This document shows, piece by piece, positions 6,600 through 9,061 of a stretch of DNA of 9,061 bases. The notes under the pieces were generated by a model that was given only the letters and a program-made list of their open reading frames with translations, made no database searches and was not told where the DNA came from. Source of the DNA: Candidatus Bathyarchaeota archaeon (GTDB lineage: Archaea; Thermoproteota; Bathyarchaeia; Bathyarchaeales; Bathycorpusculaceae); NCBI GenBank assembly GCA_030630585.1, contig DAOVMU010000049.1, positions 1-9,061 on the forward strand, in the 5' to 3' direction. Position 1 is the first letter of the stretch, and each line of letters begins with the position of its first letter. The translations under genes were made by a program, and so were the position numbers.

Positions 6600-6608
6600 A
6601 GATTTAAG
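6600..6608 (+). promoter_or_regulatory. TATA-like box for initiator tRNA
   Basis: AGATTTAAG is centred about 29 nt upstream of the first base of the tRNA, after an A-rich stretch. That is the expected position for an archaeal promoter starting at or just before the mature 5' end. Confidence 0.5.
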
Positions 6609-6632
6609 AAAGCTTGCCTTCTAGCATAGAAT

Positions 6633-6732
6633 AGCGGGGTGGGGTAGCCAGGATTAACCCGCTGGGCTCATAAGGGCTCAGATGTTCCGAGAAACCCAGA
6701 AATCGGTTGTTCAAATCAACCCCCCGCTACCA
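6633..6732 (+). tRNA. Initiator tRNA-Met (CAT) with 21-nt intron, CCA encoded
   Basis: All arms fold. The acceptor AGCGGGG (6633-6639) pairs with CCCCGCT (6722-6728). The D stem is GGGT/ACCC, the anticodon stem CTGGG (6662-6666) with CCCAG (6695-6699), and the T stem GGTTG/CAACC around TTCAAAT. The anticodon CAT is at 6669-6671. The A1-U72 end pair and three G-C pairs in the anticodon stem mark it as the initiator, not elongator or Ile2. A 21-nt intron at 6673-6693 lies between positions 37 and 38. Both junctions fall in 3-nt bulges (UA^A and AA^A) around a central helix of CUC/GAG plus an A-C mismatch, a slightly relaxed bulge-helix-bulge for the archaeal splicing endonuclease. Discriminator A and CCA are encoded at 6729-6732. 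A T4 stretch at 6751-6754 may end transcription. The gene stands alone on the plus strand. Confidence 0.95.
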
Positions 6733-6930
6733 CAAAAGGTTTGAGACAGCTTTTCCACATGAAATGTTCTGGTCATTCAAATAGAGAATGCTGATAATTA
6801 TTCGCAAGTAAAAGAGCTGTACGCAAGATCATTGAAACTTTGTGGGATATTCTTCTATTTATGCCAAGAACGCTTTGAATGTTCGAAAGAATGAAGAAAA
6901 TGGAGTTTTTCCACGTTTCGAAATTGCGTC

Positions 6931-7146
6931 TTAAAGAGAAAGGCCTTTTAACGGCTGATTAGATTTGTACACAACATCTCCGTTAATCGTTAAATCTTCA
7001 ACTTCAAGTAACGATTGCCACAGCTTCGCTTCCATAATCTTTTGCCGAAGTTTTTCTCTAATTTCTTTAATTAACTGATTTCTTTCAGGGTTGGGAATTT
7101 CCAGCAGATTAAGCTTTTTCAGCTTCTTTTTGTTTCGAGCACCCAT
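6931..7146 (-). CDS. Small basic protein, function unknown
   Basis: A 71-residue open frame whose composition looks protein-like. It has a Lys-rich start (GARNKKKLKKL), a long charged segment likely to be helical (about 21-48), and a short beta-like end (VEDLTINGDVVYK). No family motif, cysteine pair or membrane segment is visible. The start ATG at 7146 has GGAGAG at 7164-7159 but 12 nt away, rather far for a ribosome-binding site. A TATTTT about 25 nt upstream would instead fit a leaderless start. It is isolated: about 400 bp without a gene lie upstream, and the tRNA gene on the other strand lies about 200 bp past its stop. It could be a chance frame. Confidence 0.45.
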   Translation of the reverse strand: MGARNKKKLKKLNLLEIPNPERNQLIKEIREKLRQKIMEAKLWQSLLEVEDLTINGDVVYKSNQPLKGLSL

Positions 7147-7548
7147 TGTTTATGTCTCTCCGAAAATACATTGTCGCATATCTCAATAAATCAGTTCTTT
7201 CACGCTTTGGAATATATCAAAAAGCGATAGACAAACCTGAGTTCTTGAAAAAACTGCGGTGTCTAGTGTTCAAATATGCATTAATCTGAAAGTGACCTAA
7301 TAATGTGAGTTGGCGCAGCAAAGAAAGACATTGAAAACACTGCAAACTTTCTAGGTTAATGCGAAGCTGGACGCGTGTATTGTACTATTTAGCCAAACGA
7401 GAATATTAGAATCATGCGTCTTCTCAACAAACGAAGACATGGTCTTACGCAACATGGCGCGTCTTTCTTGATTTTGTGCCTTCGACGTTTACAGCGAAAA
7501 CAGCGATTTGGCTTTTTCCTTACTGTTCTCTCTCATTTGTGCTTAGTG
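7147..7548. other. About 400 bp without a convincing gene
   Basis: Between the L24e stop and the small basic protein I find no frame with recognisable protein features. A plus-strand frame from 7414 overlaps L24e antisense and looks like its shadow. One weak inverted repeat is visible (AGAAAG at 7323-7328 with CTTTCT at 7348-7353). No tRNA, C/D-box pair or clear terminator stands out. An unrecognised small RNA remains possible. Confidence 0.5.
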
Positions 7549-7746
7549 TTATGCTTTGCCTTTTTCTTCCTTACCGAAATACGTTGTCCATTTGAGTTTG
7601 CGGGCGTCTCTCTTGAGTTTGAGAGAGCTTTTTCTGCATTTACTTGAACAAAACCACAAAATTGACCCATCATTTCTAACATACATCATTCCAGTGCCTG
7701 GTGGAAACTCGTTGCCGCAAAATGAACATTTCCTGAGCTTGGGCAA
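7549..7746 (-). CDS. rpl24e: Large-subunit ribosomal protein L24e
   Basis: A 65-residue zinc-ribbon ribosomal protein of the 50S subunit. Cys7 and Cys10 (KCSFCGNEFPPGTGMMYV) with Cys33 and Cys37 (WFCSSKCRKS) bind zinc, and the rest is basic with the family's RDARKLKWT segment. Its length is normal for archaea. The frame is open back to a TTG at 7761, but a TTG at 7746 is chosen. It begins MPKLRKCSFCG, as archaeal L24e usually does, and GGAGG at 7759-7755 lies 8 nt upstream, whereas that motif would fall inside the gene with the longer start. It follows S28e by 32 bp in the L7Ae-S28e-L24e order common in archaea and should be co-transcribed with it. Confidence 0.93.
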   Translation of the reverse strand: MPKLRKCSFCGNEFPPGTGMMYVRNDGSILWFCSSKCRKSSLKLKRDARKLKWTTYFGKEEKGKA

Positions 7747-7778
7747 AGACAATTCCTCCAAATACCTCGAATTTCAGA

Positions 7779-8009
7779 TTATCTTCTACGAAGTTTCTTT
7801 GCTTCTCTCTCAGTCTCCCTCAGCATTAAAATGTCTTGCACCCTCACTGGCCCTTTCACATTACGGGATATGATGCGTCCTTTATCATTTCCTTCCAGGA
7901 TACGTACCCTGACTTGGGTAATTTCGCCAGTTACGCCCGTGCGGCCAATAATTTGAATGATCTCTGCAGGTATGAGCGCTTGTGCAACTGCTTTTTCTCT
8001 CCTGCTCAT
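7779..8009 (-). CDS. rps28e: Small-subunit ribosomal protein S28e
   Basis: A 76-residue 30S ribosomal protein with an OB-type fold. It is recognised by EIIQIIGRTGVTGEITQVRV, RNVKGPVRVQDIL, and the C-terminal signature ETEREAKKLRRR. It binds near the mRNA exit and decoding region in archaeal and eukaryotic ribosomes. The frame includes a TTG at 8012, but the ATG at 8009 is the better start. Its first base is shared with the last base of the L7Ae stop codon (TGATG), a classic arrangement for translational coupling. Expression should therefore follow L7Ae, with L24e next. Confidence 0.96.
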   Translation of the reverse strand: MSRREKAVAQALIPAEIIQIIGRTGVTGEITQVRVRILEGNDKGRIISRNVKGPVRVQDILMLRETEREAKKLRRR

Positions 8010-8389
8010 CAACTAGTTCCTCTTTTCAGCGCTTCAACTCTTGCAACTATCTCTTTGACTAGTCCTTCAGCCTCGCCCTCCTTGACTATGCTGGCTGCCG
8101 CTGAAGGGACATCGATGCCTATAGCGTCGCCTATTTTTTCCTTACTTGGAACAAATACGTATGGAATTCTTCTCTCTTCACACAGTAGCGGCAAATGAGC
8201 TACAACTTCGGGTGGATCAACATCTCCAGCTATTACTACAAGTTTTGCTTGCGCCCTTTCAATAGCCTTTGTCGTTTCATTTGTGCCTTTCCTAACCACA
8301 CCTGTTTTTGCGGTTATTTGTAGGGCTTCATAGGCCGCATCTGCAATTTCTTTCGGAACCTCAAATTTTATGTAGAACGGTTTGGACAT
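8009..8389 (-). CDS. rpl7ae: Ribosomal protein L7Ae, K-turn RNA-binding protein
   Basis: A 126-residue L7Ae protein. It binds kink-turn RNA in 23S rRNA, in C/D-box and H/ACA guide RNPs, and in archaeal RNase P. The RNA-contact region KGTNETTKAIERAQAKLVVI is intact, as is the following DVDPPEVVAHLPLLCEERRIPYVFV, and length is normal. The ATG at 8389 has GGGAGAGG at 8400-8393 just upstream. A TATA-like AAATAAG at 8434-8428 predicts a leader of about 15 nt. It is the first gene of the L7Ae-S28e-L24e operon and is divergent from gar1, another H/ACA RNP subunit. L7Ae is known in other archaea to repress its own mRNA through a leader K-turn; the short leader predicted here leaves no room for an obvious one. 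Confidence 0.97.
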   Translation of the reverse strand: MSKPFYIKFEVPKEIADAAYEALQITAKTGVVRKGTNETTKAIERAQAKLVVIAGDVDPPEVVAHLPLLCEERRIPYVFVPSKEKIGDAIGIDVPSAAASIVKEGEAEGLVKEIVARVEALKRGTS

Positions 8390-8427
8390 AAGCCTCTCCC
8401 TTCAAATGTACAGTTTTATCATCATTT

Positions 8428-8436
8428 CTTATTTAT
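8428..8436 (-). promoter_or_regulatory. TATA box, L7Ae operon
   Basis: The minus strand reads ATAAATAAG. Transcription about 27 nt downstream would begin near 8404, leaving a short leader that still contains the GGGAGAGG ribosome-binding site. Confidence 0.5.
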
Positions 8437-8471
8437 GAAGGTTTCTACTAAAACCGAAGGAACGCTTCTCT

Positions 8472-8481
8472 GACACGTGTC
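8472..8481. promoter_or_regulatory. Perfect 10-bp palindrome GACACGTGTC between divergent promoters
   Basis: A gapless palindrome sits about 12 bp upstream of the gar1 TATA box and about 36 bp upstream of the L7Ae TATA box. Its position between two divergent operons makes it a candidate site for a dimeric regulator acting on both. The protein that might bind it is unknown. Confidence 0.4.
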
Positions 8482-8492
8482 CTTGTAGAAAG

Positions 8493-8500
8493 ATTTAAAT
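8493..8500 (+). promoter_or_regulatory. TATA box, gar1-tfb operon
   Basis: ATTTAAAT is a strong TATA-like element preceded by a purine-rich AGAAAG stretch that may act as BRE. A start about 27 nt downstream (near 8523) leaves a leader of about 23 nt containing GAGGGG at 8529-8534. Confidence 0.6.
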
Positions 8501-8545
8501 AAAATGGTTCGTTGAACTTTTTGCTTTTGAGGGGAATCTGGAATT

Positions 8546-8794
8546 TTGTTGAGACTAGGCCGCGTCCTCCACATAAGTCAAAGTCGAAACATAATAATAG
8601 CAATTGAGAACGTCCCGAAGATCGGCGAGACTGTTGTGAATGAGAACTTGAAATCTGTTGGGAAAATTCTTGACATATTTGGTCCAGTCTCTTCGCCCTA
8701 CGCATCAGTGAAACTAAAGATCCAAGAAACCAGAAAATTAACGAATAAAATGTTGTATATACTTCCCTCAAAGCGGAGAAAGGGGAAAATATGA
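8546..8794 (+). CDS. gar1: H/ACA RNP protein Gar1
   Basis: An 82-residue Gar1 protein, a small beta-barrel subunit of the H/ACA ribonucleoprotein that works with Cbf5, Nop10 and L7Ae to pseudouridylate rRNA. Family features are the opening RLGRVLHIS, then VPKIGETVVNENLKSVGKILDIFGPVSSPYASVKL, and a basic tail (PSKRRKGKI). The start is TTG: codons at 8546 and 8549 are both TTG, and 8546 is preferred because GAGGGG at 8529-8534 is 11 nt upstream and nearer to it. No ATG is available before the conserved region. The stop at 8792-8794 is followed directly by the ATG of tfb, so the two genes are almost certainly one operon. gar1 next to tfb is a recurrent archaeal pairing. Confidence 0.94.
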   Translation: MLRLGRVLHISQSRNIIIAIENVPKIGETVVNENLKSVGKILDIFGPVSSPYASVKLKIQETRKLTNKMLYILPSKRRKGKI

Positions 8795-9061
8795 ATGGGC
8801 GACGAGAAAAAGTATGAGGGTTCTGACCCTCCGTTGGCTTCTCAAGTAGGATCTGTTAAGGTTCAGTGTTGTCCGGAGTGTGGTGGTGGGCGGCTTATGC
8901 GGGATTATGAGTGTGCTGAGGTGGTTTGTATGGATTGTGGGTTTGTGGTTACTGCGAAGATTGCTGATAGGGGGCCGGAGTGGAGGGCTTTCACAAGTGA
9001 GCAGAGAGCGAAGCGGACTAGGGTTGGGGCTCCAGTAACTTACACGATTCATGATAAGGGC
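8795..9061 (+). CDS. tfb: Transcription initiation factor B (TFB), N-terminal part
   Basis: The first 89 residues of TFB, the archaeal TFIIB homologue that bridges TBP-bound promoter DNA and RNA polymerase; the cyclin-fold core lies beyond the window. A zinc ribbon is formed by CPEC (Cys26, Cys29) and CMDC (Cys45, Cys48). It is followed by the B-reader/linker signature GPEWRAFTSEQRAKRTRVGAP and then TYTIHDKG. Residues 1-22 are a variable acidic leader. Cys40 replaces the glycine usual in the (D)YERGE-like turn. The ATG directly abuts the gar1 stop codon with no gap, and AAGGGG at 8780-8785 serves as ribosome-binding site 9 nt upstream; another ATG at 8791 is out of frame. The gene uses noticeably more G/T-rich codons (TGT, GGT, GGG, CGG) than gar1. 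Confidence 0.96.
   Translation, partial: MGDEKKYEGSDPPLASQVGSVKVQCCPECGGGRLMRDYECAEVVCMDCGFVVTAKIADRGPEWRAFTSEQRAKRTRVGAPVTYTIHDKG

Noticed and set aside
7414..7647. 77-residue plus-strand frame
   Set aside because: Its second half is antisense to L24e and its Phe/Leu-rich sequence is typical of a shadow frame.
8419..8425. ATGATGA on the minus strand upstream of L7Ae, resembling a C-box or part of a K-turn for autoregulation
   Set aside because: No matching D-box or partner strand for a K-turn was found, and the predicted transcription start near 8404 would leave the motif outside the mRNA.
8448..8794. Minus-strand frame opposite gar1
   Set aside because: It is antisense to gar1 and its promoter, with low-complexity Ser/Gln/Arg content typical of a shadow.
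8768..9052. 94-residue minus-strand frame opposite tfb
   Set aside because: It mirrors the G/T-rich coding strand of tfb, and its Pro/Ser/Thr/His-rich composition is an antisense artefact.

Overview
The window is archaeal chromosome. The evidence is archaeal-type genes throughout: ribosomal proteins L7Ae, S28e and L24e, the H/ACA RNP protein Gar1, transcription factor B, and a PAC2-family protein. There is also an initiator tRNA with a short intron at the archaeal 37/38 site, and several genes have TATA-like boxes about 27 nt upstream of a likely transcription start. The A+T-rich base composition and mixed use of leaderless and Shine-Dalgarno starts would suit a TACK-type lineage such as Bathyarchaeia. 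That assignment is an inference from gene style, not a proven placement.

Layout. (1) 1-1005, minus: the N-terminal 335 residues of a secreted transglutaminase-like protein with an Ig-like domain, running off the left edge. (2) 1196-2315, minus: a stand-alone CinA N-domain (COG1058) protein and a 68-residue zinc-ribbon protein, separated by a strong hairpin. (3) 2397-4786, minus: two related radical SAM enzymes, a PflX-like (COG1313) protein and the AmmeMemoRadiSam radical SAM enzyme AmrS. (4) 4834-5427, minus: a probable ribbon-helix-helix regulator with a V4R-like C-terminal domain just upstream of amrS, with its own TATA box and two inverted repeats. (5) 5582-6514, minus: a two-helix membrane protein and a PAC2-family protein. 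(6) 6633-6732, plus: intron-containing initiator tRNA-Met. (7) 6931-7146, minus: a 71-residue protein of unknown function, followed by about 400 bp with no convincing gene. (8) 7549-8389, minus: the L7Ae-S28e-L24e cluster. (9) 8546-9061, plus: gar1 followed directly by tfb, which runs off the right edge.

How the genes fit together. The right third is an information-processing hub. Two operons diverge from a 156-bp intergenic region: one makes L7Ae and two ribosomal proteins, the other makes Gar1 and TFB. L7Ae and Gar1 are both subunits of the H/ACA pseudouridylation particle, and a perfect 10-bp palindrome lies between the two promoters. The middle-left part centres on radical SAM chemistry of unknown substrate, with a possible ligand-sensing repressor immediately upstream of amrS. 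I see no mobile elements, CRISPR arrays or clear signs of recent transfer. The most interesting candidates are the RHH/V4R-like regulator with its palindromes next to the paired radical SAM enzymes, and the shared control region of L7Ae and gar1.
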